A stretch of DNA of 64,000 bases, from positions 62,001 through 126,000 of the forward strand of contig JBANDB010000013.1 in NCBI GenBank assembly GCA_037576215.1. The letters are read 5' to 3'. The first letter of the stretch is position 1; every line of letters starts with the position of its first letter. Below, piece by piece: positions 22,230-33,087 of this stretch. Position numbers and translations under genes: made by a program. A model generated the notes under the pieces. The model was not told the DNA's origin, did no database searches, and worked only from the letters and a program-made list of their open reading frames with translations. The DNA comes from Armillaria gallica (lineage: Eukaryota > Basidiomycota > Agaricomycetes > Agaricales > Physalacriaceae).

Positions 22230-24010
22230 ATATACATCAGCCAATGATATGTACATCAACTCCGGGTTAACAGCATCCATTAAATCAATCTTTCATCAGC
22301 GGCACTAGAAGGTGTGTAGAAGAGGGAGAACCGTTGACGGACCATTTCTCATGTCTCAGGGCCAACAGAACGAAGACATTGAGGATGTCGCATGGGCGAT
22401 CCTCGTTTTGGGTCTCCATTCCCTTTCCCGAATTACCTAGGGCAGTTCAGATCGTATATTAATGGACATCCTGCTGGGAATAGCTTTCCCCAGTACCTCT
22501 GCACGAGTCTTCACTCACGGCCTAGTGGATGTCAGTCATGACTTTGTCAAAGAAGTTCCTCTTCCTTCTTCTCGGCGTACAGCTGCAAACCTGCGTAGCA
22601 GCTCTGGATCCTCGCTCTCTGTCGTGGAGTAGAGCGCTCCATGTTGCCAGTAGACAAGTTTCTGGCATCCCATCGCAGTGTCAGACATCCTGCTCTGCTG
22701 CTAGTGACTTGGTCAATGCGGTACCTGAATTTTCCCTCTCAGATTATTTTCTGCTCATTTATTATTTGCAAAGGATTGTACTCCAACTCAGTGCTGCACG
22801 TCTAGCTTCGAAAACAACTATGTGTCATGCATTGAATGTGTTGGGAGTGCGGCGAACCTTACGGATTATTCTCAATTTCAAACGATCGTGGATCGTGCGT
22901 TCATTGTATTATTGTTCCTTGCATCAAAAGCTCACGATTGTACAGAGTTGGTCGTTTTGTGCTCGGCTAATGGAATAGCAATACCCAAAATGACTTTCTT
23001 CGGTCAAGATCCAAATAGGCAACTGTCTACTTCAGCCATACCATCGTCTACCTCAGGCGCAGCATCTGGTACTGGCGGTGGCAGCAGCACGTCAATTTCA
23101 CATTCAACCATATCGGAGACTTCCGTTATCACGGCTATTTCATCCCAAACCTCCGCTTCTACTAGTATATCCAGCATTTCACGAAGTACAATAACTTCCC
23201 TTGCGCCGGCATCATCGACGTCTGTTACCGAACGTTCGAGTGCAGCTGCATCAGCAATTACCACACCTGCGTCATCGGCAAGCACTACATCTGCAGCTTC
23301 AGGAACTGCTCCCGCGCCTGCAGGAACTGCTGACTCGGCCGTGGCATTGGAGAGCGATATGTTGTGGATGGTGCCTGCCTTGGTTGCCTTTTTCTTCACG
23401 GTGTAAAGCTTTGCTGATCGGGGCATTTTGGTGTGGTATGGGGGCGCCAGTGGACCGGTGTATTGATCATAACCGAGGACAGTTATTAAGTATCACCTGA
23501 CGTCTTATCCTTCCTATGTACTAAGTATGCTCTTTTTGAAAGTATTCTGCTTCCAGGTGTAATCGCCGTTTCAATACAGGCCAAATACCTGAAATCAATA
23601 TCAAGAGTCGTTCATCTTTCCTCCACCCAGCACTTCTTTATAGTATGACCGTCAACACAATACCCACATGCGAAAGCTTACCGCGTAGATGCGAGAGGAC
23701 TTTTTTAGCGGCTCGTTTGACTTTTCAATTCCACCACTCGTCGCAGTATGAAGCATATTTCGTCTTGAAGTTCTATGCTTGATCATCCAAGTCAGAGCAA
23801 CATCATCACGTCTTTGACGGGCCATGATTAGCTTTCTGGGAATACAATGACTCGAAGTCAATAAGGTGGACGTTTTAACTTGTACAACTCGACTGACGTC
23901 CTTCTCATTCGCGACTGGCGCATTACACTAGGCTCCACATCTTTTGAATGCCTGTACAACTCAAAGAACAACTTTCAGAGGAACAGAATCTGCCCGCCCT
24001 CCGTCGAGGA
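22230..24010. repeat. tandem segmental duplication, copy 1
   Basis: This 1.78-kb segment is repeated in the same direction at 25670-27405. Similarity starts upstream of the secreted-protein gene (AGCGGCA...GAAGGTGT), runs through its exons and introns, and continues about 600 bp past the stop (for example CTTGTACAACTCGACTGACG versus CTTGTACAACCCGAACAACG). Introns and flanks differ by substitutions and small indels, so the event is not recent. Confidence 0.85.
22529..23406 (+). CDS. secreted Ser/Thr-rich, probably GPI-anchored protein, paralog 1
   Basis: A signal peptide is visible (KKFLFLLLGVQLQTCVAALD). The mature N-terminal part is cysteine-rich: IPSQCQTSCSAASDLVNA, then after an intron CTPTQCC and YVSCIECVGSAANLTDYSQF, then after a second intron LVVLCSANGI. 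A long low-complexity Ser/Thr/Ala stalk follows (about 23010-23330). The C-terminus is hydrophobic and short (MLWMVPALVAFFFTV), preceded by small residues, as in GPI-anchored cell-surface proteins. Introns lie at about 22720-22772 and 22896-22946. This layout (Cys module, S/T stalk, GPI tail) is common among uncharacterised basidiomycete surface proteins. Cell-wall location is inferred; no function is known. Confidence 0.75.
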
Positions 24011-25669
24011 GTCCCTATTTCAGGAAAAGTGGTGATGCCCAAGTATGGAAGCTCCCTTGTTTTGTCCCACCAACTACACGCTAATCTCAACGGTTCTCCT
24101 TGTAATTGGTAGTACTCTCACTCCGAAAGGCGCATCAATTTCACAAGCACACCTCAATATCTGCTGAGCCTATGCCCTTTGAAGCGAGAGGCGCTATGAA
24201 GAGACAAAGGGTGAGAGTGCATTTTATCTTTCATATCTCTTTCATATCCTCTCTAATGCATATCTACAGGTCGGCGAAGGGTTTGGGAACCGGACTAAGT
24301 CTCTGGAAACTCTTCCGGTGGAATACAGACTCGTCACAGGTCCGAGTCTCGCCTGCCACAACCCGCCTGTCTTCCGGTATGGTTTAGTCTCCACTTCCAA
24401 CACTATGTGCTTCAACATCACATCGTAGAGGTGCCTGAGAACCCAGAGAATGATGACCCCGAAGACATCAGAGTGAGAAGTATCATTATATTCCCCTCAT
24501 GCCACGTAACTCAGTAAGTATCTCCAATGTCGTTGTCGCTTGCCACTACTCACATATGTGAATCCTATCTCACTCGACTGCGATACCGTCATCGCGATGT
24601 ATTCCAACTACACTCAAGCAGACCAGGAGCTTAGGGACGAGGATCACGCCGAAGTTGGGTGTCAAATGAGCGAGGGAGGGTCCATGTGGTATCTGGGACT
24701 CCCATTAGTTGCCACTGGTCATACTGATTTTCCAGATGAATCGTTTCTCACCAGCGTAGACTTTCATTGTCATGCTGTCATCTACTCTGTTATATTTGCA
24801 TCACTGTCTGTGATAGCCGTATACTACAATTGATTCAACCCGGACAGAAAGGTACTGACTCGGATTATTCAGGGATATCTCAAGTCGGATTGATCTACGA
24901 AAATAAGGATTGTTATACAGTATCGGCCAGGAGCGCAAAAGCTGCTATCGTTACGACAATCAATATGCTGTGAAACGACCTGGGCGTAACGGTGAGAACT
25001 TCAGGATGTGACGAAAGTTTTTGTTTTTGTTTTCCCTCCCTCCGTAGTTACTATTGAGCTACTATCCTAATAATTTCTTTCCCTTCATATAAGGTATTCA
25101 CGACAAGGCCACGCAGACCATGCACTGTGAGAATATGCACTCCCAAGGACATGCGCTCACTATGATATCGACGATTGTACTTAGTATGACCGACTCTGAT
25201 TTCCACAACACCTCTCGCCAGGCGCTAGTAGCGACGCGAGCACGGTCCAGGTTCGGCAGACATCATAAATAATGTTCATCAATCAAGATTACTGCTGGTG
25301 CGTAGTAGTGTTGAGGATTATGGTTTCACAGCCACTGGGCCGACGGCGTAGCCGTCTTTGTTTTACATTATTTTGATTTTCGTATCGATCACTACCGTAA
25401 CTTGGCTTCGTACCACCTCTTCCTCGTATTTATACCGGAATATACGTTCGTTCAAGCCATACCCGTCACGTCCTTTGTGCCTGTCGACGTCTATTCCCAA
25501 CAAGTAGCAGCGGAGAATACCTTTATGCGTTGGTAGGCGTGTTAGAACTGACGTTCTACATCCATTGAAGGACTTTTCTTCATACGGGTTAAAGACGGTA
25601 GACCGGAAGTTTATGAGATCATCGAGGAACATCACCGCACGACCACGTGCTCGGTTCGACAACTTACAT
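24011..25669. other. spacer between tandem copies, possible unrecognised gene
   Basis: On the plus strand, 24106-24460 contains open segments separated by sequences with intron-like ends (SLRKAHQFHKHTSISAEPMP; GEGFGNRTKSLETLPVEYRL; VPENPENDDPEDIR). Another open stretch at 24540-24833 reads LTYVNPISLDCDTVIAMYSN and ends in a hydrophobic segment. These may be exons of one gene, but the phases could not be fully reconciled and no family is recognised. On the minus strand 25363-25662 is open for 99 residues without motifs. 24990-25360 shows nothing I can assign. Confidence 0.3.
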
Positions 25670-27405
25670 CAGCCTTGCATCAACCCAACATCAGCGTACA
25701 TCACCTCCGGGTCCACATTTTCCATTCAATCGAATCGAACCGATCTTTTGTCAGCGGCAGAAGGTGTTTAGAAGAGAAGATACCGATAATGGACCATTTT
25801 TCATGTCTCAGGTGACTCGGAGGATATGCTCGCAATCCTCGCCTTGGGTCTCCATTTCCTTACCTAGGGCGAAGTTTTTAAATAATCGTATATTAATGGA
25901 CATCCGTTTGGAATCGCTTCTGCTTGTTCCCCCCCAGCACCTGTGCACGAGACTTCACTCACGACCTAGTGGATGTCAGTCATGACTTTATCAAAGAAGT
26001 TTCTCTTCCTTGTTCTCGGCGTACAGCTGCAAACTTGCGTAGCAGTTCTGGATCCTCGTTCTCTGTCGTGGAGTAGAGTGCTCCATTTTACCAGTCGACA
26101 AGTTTCTGGCATCCCATCGCAGTGTCAGACACCCTGCTCTGCTGCTAATGCCTTGGTCGGCGCGGTACGCAGATGTTTCCTATCAGATTATTTTCTGCTC
26201 ATTTATTGTTTGCAAAGAATTGTACTCAGACCCAATGTTGCACATCTGGGTTTGAAAATGACTATGTGTCATGCATTAATTGTGTTGGGATTGCGGCGAA
26301 CATTACGGACTATACCGTATACCAAACAACCGTTGATGGTGCGTTCGTTATGTCCTTAGTATACTTCCTGCATCAAAGTCTTACTATTCCGCAGAGTTGG
26401 TCGTTTCGTGCTCTCTTAAAGGAATAGTAATCCCCAAAGTGACTTTTCCCGGCCAAGATCCGAATAGGCAGCTGGCTACTTCGGCCATAGCGTCATCTAC
26501 TTCAGGCGCAGTATCTGGTACCGGTGGTGGCAGCAGCACACCAATTTCACTGTCGACTTCGGTTGTCACACCTGTTACATCTCAGATCGCCACTTCTATA
26601 TCCAGCATTTCACGAAGTACAATAACCTCCATTGCGCCGGCATCATCGCCGCCTGTTACCGAACGTTCAAGTGCACCTGCATCGGCAAGCATCACACCTG
26701 CAGCCTCAGGAACTGCTCCCGCGCCTGCAGGAACTGCTGACTCGGCCGTGGCAATAGAGAGCGAGATTTTGTGGATAGTACCGGCCTTGGTTGCCTTTTT
26801 CTTCTGGGCGTAAAGCTTTGCTGATCAAGGACTTCTAGTGTAGGATGGGGGCAGGCAGTGGAACGGTGTATTGGTCATAGCCGAGGACAGTGATTAAGTA
26901 TCATTTGACGCTTTATCCACTATGCTCTTGAAAGTATTCTGCTTCCAAGTTTAGTCGCCGTATCAACCCAGGCCAAATACCTGACATCAGTATCGCCTGC
27001 GGGCCGGGGAGCTGGGTCATTCATCTTTCCTCCACTCAGCATAGTATGATGGTCAGTACAATACCCACATGCGAAGGCCTGCCGAATAGATGCGAGAGGA
27101 CTTCTTCAGCGGCTCGTTCGACTTCTCTTCGCATCAGGAAACATATCTCGTCTTCCATTGCTTGATCATCCAAGTCAGAACATCATCATCACGCCTTTGA
27201 CGGGACCTGATTAGCTATCTGGGAATACAGTGACTTGAACTCAACAAGGTGGTCATCTTAACTTGTACAACCCGAACAACGTCGTCCTTTTCATTCACGA
27301 TCGGCGTACTACAGTAGGACCACATCCTTTGAATGCTCGTACAATCTTCTGTCTCAGCTCTAATAGGACAGCTTTCAGAAGAACAGAAGCCCCGAGGAGC
27401 CACTG
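25670..27405. repeat. tandem segmental duplication, copy 2
   Basis: This is the direct copy of 22230-24010, offset by about 3.4 kb. It carries its own paralog of the secreted protein with the same exon layout. The 3' noncoding part is also kept (GAAAGTATTCTGCTTCCAAG, then a run ending near 27400). Confidence 0.85.
25973..26813 (+). CDS. secreted Ser/Thr-rich, probably GPI-anchored protein, paralog 2
   Basis: This is the second copy of the 22529-23406 gene. Signal peptide (KKFLFLVLGVQLQTCVAVLD), Cys module (IPSQCQTPCSAANALVGA; CVGIAANITDYTVYQTTVD) and the two intron positions are conserved. After the second intron the frame resumes as LVVSCSLKGIVIPKVTFPGQ. The Ser/Thr stalk is shorter than in paralog 1 by roughly 25 residues: repeats such as SETSVITAISS and a TTPASSAS stretch are missing. 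The hydrophobic tail reads ILWIVPALVAFFFWA. Frame and cysteines are preserved despite many substitutions, which suggests that both copies are still under selection. Confidence 0.73.
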
Positions 27406-27539
27406 TTCATCAATTTAGCGTTCAGATGTCAAATTTTATGCTCCAGGACTAACAGAAACCCCGGGTCTAGTCCAATGTTTTGTGAATTGCCTCAGAGATT
27501 CCCTTTTGCAGTTTGTCTCGTGCACTTCCATTCATCAGA

Positions 27540-27970
27540 TCTTCGTCCGTGATATTGTATCGCCATCAACTTCCTATTATTACAGCATATGGGAGAGACT
27601 GTGAACGAATTTACTGTTGAGTATTCTCCCTCATGTCCTCTGAATGTTGTTGAATATCACGTAGCCACTACTTGACTCTCTCCGAGCAGGAGTTGACGTT
27701 TTAGCAGCCGAAATTGCACAACAATCTATAATACTTGTACAACATCGCACAATCCTTGGGAAGCTTGCACAACAAGACACGATTCTGAAGAGATGGCAAG
27801 TGGCCTCCGAAGCCAAGCGGGTACGTTGAAGTCTGCATGAGCGATGACTGTAATACCGACAGTTTGGCAGCGTTGCACAATTACCTTTGACGATTATTGA
27901 CACCAGAACATCGAGTACGCCTCCCCCGCGGTGTCAGCGGTGAGCTCACAAGTTGCATGTTACGGAAGGG
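27540..27970 (+). pseudogene. decayed partial copy of the downstream orphan gene
   Basis: The sequence matches part of the 28259-29189 gene at 28490-28870. GTTGAGTATTCTCCCTCATG parallels GTTGAGTACTCTCTCTTATC at the first intron. AGATGGCAAGTGGCCTCCGA parallels the exon encoding KGWQIASKVEA, followed by the same donor GTACGTTGAA. AGCGGTGAGCTCAC parallels the later donor. The matching exon parts no longer form one frame and the first exon is not recognisable, so this is a remnant of a tandem duplication. Confidence 0.65.
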
Positions 27971-28258
27971 TATCTGATTTGGGATACAGTACATTCATTT
28001 TTTATACGGTATGTTACAAGAAATGTTCAATCAATCCAGTCTTCCAGTTATCCTCATTCTTCGGAAAGAACCTAGGCTCGAATGATACCAGCCAGCGTGG
28101 TGAAAAGGTGTTATTCCATCCTTCATCCCCTCAATAGGAACTGTGCCGCCTCGTCAGACTGGTTCGAGTCTGGATCGGCGACTGCTGACGGGCCGGTCTA
28201 TGATATCGTCCGAATCAGTAGTGAACCTCCTATTACAACTTGAACATTAACCACCGCC

Positions 28259-29189
28259 ATGGCATCTCCTCTTCGCAATAGTAACTATGGATCCGGAACC
28301 TCGCCAGTATCAGCCATCCATGGCCCTCACCAAACAAAGGTGGTCAACATCTGCAGAGCGAAGTTAATACCGCTGGAGGAGAAAGTGTTTGAGGTCACCG
28401 ACGTCACCGCAGCACACCTGCAAGACTTGCAGCGCGAGGGAAACCTCACCTCCAGTCAATCACATCCCGATGAAGACTACCGGGTTCATATTGTCCATGA
28501 AACGCCGGCGGGCACCCCTACTACGACCGTCATCTCTCACCGTGAAAATGATCATCTCGTTGAGTACTCTCTCTTATCCTCATTGAACGCCGTTGAACAT
28601 CACATATAGGTACTTTTCACGCCTGTACAAAACCGAATTCAAAAACTTGAGGATACACTTGAGTCTCTGACAACAACTATGAAAGGGTGGCAGATTGCTT
28701 CTAAAGTGGAAGCAGGTACGTTGAAATTTGCACGAGTGATGACTGCAATGCTGACATGTGGCAGCTCTTTATGAACATATCTGTCAGACTGAGCTACCAC
28801 CGGACCAGCTAGCACTTATGAAAAGTCCCAGCGGTGAGCTCACCCTTTTAGTGTCACGGAAAACTGTCTTATAGCTGTTTCTTGATATAGCCGCCCTTTT
28901 CTTCTACACGGTCGATCGCTGCGAACGTCGTCGCCGACGTGGCCTCAGTCTCGTCCATTCTGATGTGACAGATTTTTATATTTGGAACACGCATCTGAAA
29001 ACGCGTTGGGAAGTTATCGTCAAGGCCGTTAAAGCAAAGAAGGAGTATTGGGGAACACTTCGCCACCCTAGCGCTCACCTATCTACTGTCGCCGGTGACT
29101 ATGATGCTTTTGTCACATCGCTGCAACTTCCCCCAGCACAGCAGGCATTGCTGACCAGGGCTCGAACCGATATGTTGAGCTTCATGTGA
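28259..29189 (+). CDS. orphan four-exon protein, about 258 residues
   Basis: Four exons with consistent phases are read: 28259-28558, 28610 to about 28715, about 28767-28832 and about 28891-29189. The protein starts MASPLRNSNYGSGTSPVS. It has a polar N-terminal part (EEKVFEVTDVTAAHLQDLQR), a short amphipathic helix (QNRIQKLEDTLESLTTTMKG), a basic cluster (DRCERRRRRG) and a tail rich in Trp and Lys (TDFYIWNTHLKTRWEVIVKA). It ends LTRARTDMLSFM. No signal peptide or membrane segment is seen, and I do not recognise the family. A decayed partial duplicate lies just upstream. Confidence 0.6.
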
Positions 29190-29600
29190 GAAGCATGTGA
29201 TCAGTAGGTTCAGATAATTTTCGTTGTAGCTCGCACGCTGCCAGTGACAGGAGTCCTGCAGTGATCTTTGCCCATGACTGCACTCTACTTCTCATCTTTA
29301 TTTATCGCCACCATGATTTTACTTGGGACATTCCTGCATTACTTTTCGCAAATACAATGTCTGTACCAATCATATTCCATACCGAAGTTCACATACTTGT
29401 AGCATAATAAGTTTATCATTCTTTCACCCTTTCAGAAACGTCGGAACACATGGGTTATCTCCCGTTGATTCACTCCTGTTTTTCCTCTCTCTTAACTCAT
29501 ATTTTACGGAAACACAATGATCTTGGAATATCAATATATCAATACTTAGTAGCGTATGTGATCTAAAGCAACAATTCGTATCCTACGGTCTAGCTAAGAC
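29190..29600. other. intergenic region
   Basis: This is the 3' flank of two convergent genes, the orphan gene and eIF3e. No gene is seen. Confidence 0.5.
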
Positions 29601-31185
29601 TCACTGAGCCGCAACCGGCTGTTGTCCTGTCCTTGCGACCGCTGCGCCAAGGGCTTGCGTCCGAATTGCAAGCCCTCTTGTCTTCTCAATCACGCTCTGG
29701 TATATCGGGAGTGGTGGGCGACTTATTTGGATAACATTCTATGGCAGACGGATTAGTCCATCGCATCTGATCCAGACCAAGCACAACGAACCTTCTCCAA
29801 ATCAATCTTGGCGTCCGCGCCCATTCGAGTCTCGCGGATTAGATTGACGATCCATTTTTCGCCCTCGGCGCGTGTAAGGTTTAGACGATCAGAGAGATCC
29901 CTGCATTCACCAAGTTTAGAACTCCAGTCAACGCGAATCGGGCCCGGACTCACCCAATATCAATCTTCTGGTGAATTCGGCAGTAAGCTTCGCTGATTAG
30001 ATACCTCGCATTATCCAAAAACTCCTCCCTGAACTCCTGCAAGAAGTAGTCATTCTCAACCACTTTCTCGGCCTTGCCGAGCTCCTTTTGTGCGCTCTCG
30101 AAGTCAAACTCGACATAAAGCTCTTTCAAGAAATTGGTGACGGGGTCGGAATACTGGTATTCCTCCATCTGGATGACCTTGACGACTTCTCGGATGGCAT
30201 TTCTCACGCGAGAAGAGCTTGCGTTGGCATTTCCTCCTCCGGCGGAAGATTTTCGGGAGAGAATAGCAGCTGCCGTAAGGTACCGAAGAACCCACGGACA
30301 AGCTGTTTGGATTGTGTTTAGGTATGTCGGCGACAGGAATGTTTCCAGGAGCAGGGTGCGACCTTGTGGATGTCTGAAGTAAACAAAGAGAGACCAGTGA
30401 ACAAGCCACGTCCGAGAGTGCAACTGGGCAAGGGCTGGTTCGGGTGCGGAGGCATTTGTGGCGGTTGCGGTGGGCAGCAGAGGTGCAGGCGACCGTGAAT
30501 CGATAAGTTCCCGGAGACTGTTAAGCTCCTCAAGAGCAATGTCCCATCGTGCAACGAGGATATCCGAGGCGAGTTTACCCCAATGAGCAGACGTGTTCAA
30601 GTCGTTGTCGGTCGACAGAACGCGGAAATGGTACAGGTAGTCAGCGGCACCGCTGTAGTTTCCGTATGAATACTGGAATTTTCCAAAGTTGTACAGTGCA
30701 GTTATTTGCTCCAGCGTTACCTGTTGAAAAAGTGAGCTGTAATCCAAGAAAAAGAAAACCCATAATTGCGCACGTTGTAATGCTCTTTCAGATACTGCAA
30801 ATTCTGGTTTTTGTCTTGTCGTAAAGCCTGGGCGACATCGGGGTTTTCAATGACATCGAACACGGCCTGGGCTTCTTGTTGTAATCTTTCATGGGTCGAT
30901 ACTGCGTTCTGCCGTTTCTCATCGAACTCTGCCGCCATTGCTGAGCAGATGGATAAAGAATAGCAACACATACACACCTGCAGGAACCTCAGCATCGGGG
31001 TGTAGCTGCACGAAAAGTGACTGTGCGTAGTCAAACATGTTGGTGCCCTTGGCGAGCTCATACTCGGCTACCTGAACATCGGATACTGCGAAGATATTGG
31101 TTTCGGCGAGGTGGGCTAGTAGAGGAAAGGCCAGATGACGGTCAAGGTAGGAAATTATTTTCTTGGACAGGTCGTATTCCGCCAT
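29601..31185 (-). CDS. INT6: translation initiation factor eIF3 subunit e
   Basis: This is a PCI-domain subunit of eIF3, which loads the 43S complex onto mRNA. The N-terminus [20 protein letters not shown] and [13 protein letters not shown] is strongly conserved in the family. It is followed by [20 protein letters not shown], then across an intron [20 protein letters not shown]. The central helical repeats read [37 protein letters not shown] and [20 protein letters not shown]. The PCI part has [19 protein letters not shown] and [20 protein letters not shown]. The C-terminus ([20 protein letters not shown]) ends PVAAQ at 29601. Five exons are read; length is about 450 residues, as usual. The gene is divergent from the KGD4-like gene, 57 bp away. 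Confidence 0.93.
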
Positions 31186-31242
31186 CGTGGTCGTCGTCGT
31201 CGACTTTGAAGACGTCCAAATTTTTGAAGCACAGCCACCGAC
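31186..31242. promoter_or_regulatory. 57-bp bidirectional gap between eIF3e and KGD4-like start codons
   Basis: Two divergent coding regions start 57 bp apart, so their leaders and core promoters must overlap. The gap contains a GTC/GAC-rich run (CGTGGTCGTCGTCGTCGAC). Confidence 0.5.
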
Positions 31243-31694
31243 ATGATGCTTACGCTGTTTCCGTTTTGGGAATACAGAGCTCTTCCTGTTTCCTCCATGC
31301 ATCCTTCTGTCCGTCTATTGTCGACGGCACGTACTCCGTTAATCAGGTTCCTTGGAAAGCGTGTATGGCCTTCCAGTACGTATATTCACTGTGCTGGTTC
31401 AGCTGATATTGAACAGAGGTACAGAACCTGAAGCTCCTCACGCTCACCCATACGGTCCACCCGAACTCCCGGCGAGTTTCCGGAAACCATCCCAGACAGC
31501 AGCAGCACAGGCATCGTCGTCAAACACGCTGGCGAGCGGCGCTGCTTTCACTAACTTCTGGGAGGCGCCTGAGAGATTTTGGAGGCATGACGTAAACGAT
31601 GTTGAAATAGCTGCCGTTGAGGTATGTGCTGCACCGTGTATCCATTTCGCAGGCTAATGTCAGGATACAGAGTGGAGGTGCATCATTGTGGTGA
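31243..31694 (+). CDS. KGD4: alpha-ketoglutarate dehydrogenase subunit 4-like (KGD4/MRPS36)
   Basis: This is a small mitochondrial protein that, in yeast and animals, tethers the E3 component to the alpha-ketoglutarate dehydrogenase core. Three exons are read: 31243-31375, 31425-31621 and 31671-31694, 117 residues in total with consistent phases. The N-terminus is presequence-like (HPSVRLLSTARTPLIRFLGK). The middle reads PHAHPYGPPELPASF followed by an Ala/Ser stretch. The end has FWEAPERFWRHDVNDVEIAA and then ESGGAS, matching the family's conserved C-terminal parts (PxRF and SGGA). The acceptor of exon 2 is the second AG (GGTACAG), chosen because it restores frame. The assignment rests on these end motifs. 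Confidence 0.72.
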
Positions 31695-31729
31695 TGCGAA
31701 ATAATTACAATCATCGTCGCCGTAGACAT

Positions 31730-32831
31730 TTAATCCTTCTCTGCATACGCAAGTAGATGTTGTTCTATCTCTGCCTCTCCCATCACACGCCATTGGCCCC
31801 TTGTCTTGACATCCTCCTCCGGTGCATCCGACACAATACCAATCTCAATCTCCCCAGGCTTGTAATCTGTCGCGTGAACGGTAGACATAGCCTCGATGGC
31901 CATCTATAAACTCTCAGCAATCAAAGCAGGGTGAATGATACTGCGTGCGGACACACCTCGATTACTGCGGCTCGGCTCAAGCTCTTGCCGGCTTTTGCAG
32001 CGTCATCGGCGCCTCGTCCAGAGTCCAGCTTCTTCCATTTCTTCTCTAGATGATTCATGGCTTCTTGCTGCTTTTGCCCTGCGGCTGTGGCATGGAAGCC
32101 GACAAAGTATCCAGCAGGATCCAGCTTGAAGCACTGAGCTCCATATTCAGGATCCATACCAATGAGTATCATGGCTGTAACATAAGAATGAGTGAAGTTG
32201 GTCATATATCGAGAAAAACAACGAACATATGCCCAGTGGTCTCATGGCTGCTCTCTGGGTATAAACCTGATTGATGTTCGCTAGCCGTCTTGCGAGAGCG
32301 TCCGGGGTGATTTCGTAGCCATACTTGTATCGAAATTCAGCAGCTTCTGAGCGTGCTCGAGTGACTTGGGCTCTAGCGTCCGCTGTCGAAATGGTGAGTG
32401 ATCTGATGTCACAATCCTATCCTTGACAAGTACCAATGAGTCCAGTCATTACACATCCGATTGTCGGCGTTATACTGAAGAGATGTGTAACGCTTGACGC
32501 GTCCAAGAGCTTGTCCTAGAACGAATGTCATTATTGGCGTACGTATCGAAATGCAGAACCGTACGGGAACTTTGCGCTGCGTGATTACGACGGAGGTGTC
32601 CTTTCCGCGAACAGCAATGGCTGTATGAGCGGATCCAGAGATGGCCTTGAAAGCATATTCTATGCATCGGTGGATGAGCTTGCCATTAGGTCAATGATTT
32701 CGAGGTGGACACGAACCAACTTGATATAGGCGCCCTTCCGGAGAGAATACGGTGAGATACCTAAGTTGTGTCAATCGTATTTCAGGTATATTGTAAGGAC
32801 ATGCATACCTGTCGTAGGATGTTCGGGACAT
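31730..32831 (-). CDS. SCL1: 20S proteasome subunit alpha-1 (PSMA6/SCL1)
   Basis: This is an outer-ring subunit of the 20S proteasome core. Exon 1 gives MSRTSYDR, then [14 protein letters not shown], the alpha-subunit signature. Later exons contain [20 protein letters not shown] and [20 protein letters not shown] sequence (32330-32230), then [20 protein letters not shown] and [33 protein letters not shown]. The C-terminus reads [31 protein letters not shown] and ends LLAYAEKD. The [14 protein letters not shown] block is specific to alpha-1. About seven introns are present. The gene is tail-to-tail with KGD4 (35 bp between stops) and divergent from the Pol III subunit. Confidence 0.92.
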
Positions 32832-33087
32832 GGTGGTAGATGAGGAAAGTGTACAAAGTACGCGCGTCGTGGATTTGTGACGTGACGGTCACCAAAAATC
32901 CGGCCCGTTGAAGCCGCTGCCCTGCAAGTCGCGTTACGGTCACGTCACTCTACGATTTTGACTTTTCCCTTGTCAAGTCTTTTGACTCGAGACTCTCTTT
33001 TCTTTTTGGTCTCATCTTTGTGCGATCGAATGTCATAGCAAGATTCCCAAGTGAAATTCATCGACAGCTCCCGTTCATACAGACAAG
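32832..33087. promoter_or_regulatory. shared promoter region, proteasome alpha-1 / RNA polymerase III RPC1
   Basis: This 256-bp gap lies between divergent start codons. It contains two GTGACG/CGTCAC-type elements near 32880-32890 and 32935-32945 (GTGACGTGACGGTCACC; GTTACGGTCACGTCACT). These are palindromic and resemble CRE/ATF-type sites. Whether they act on either gene is inference. Confidence 0.45.
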
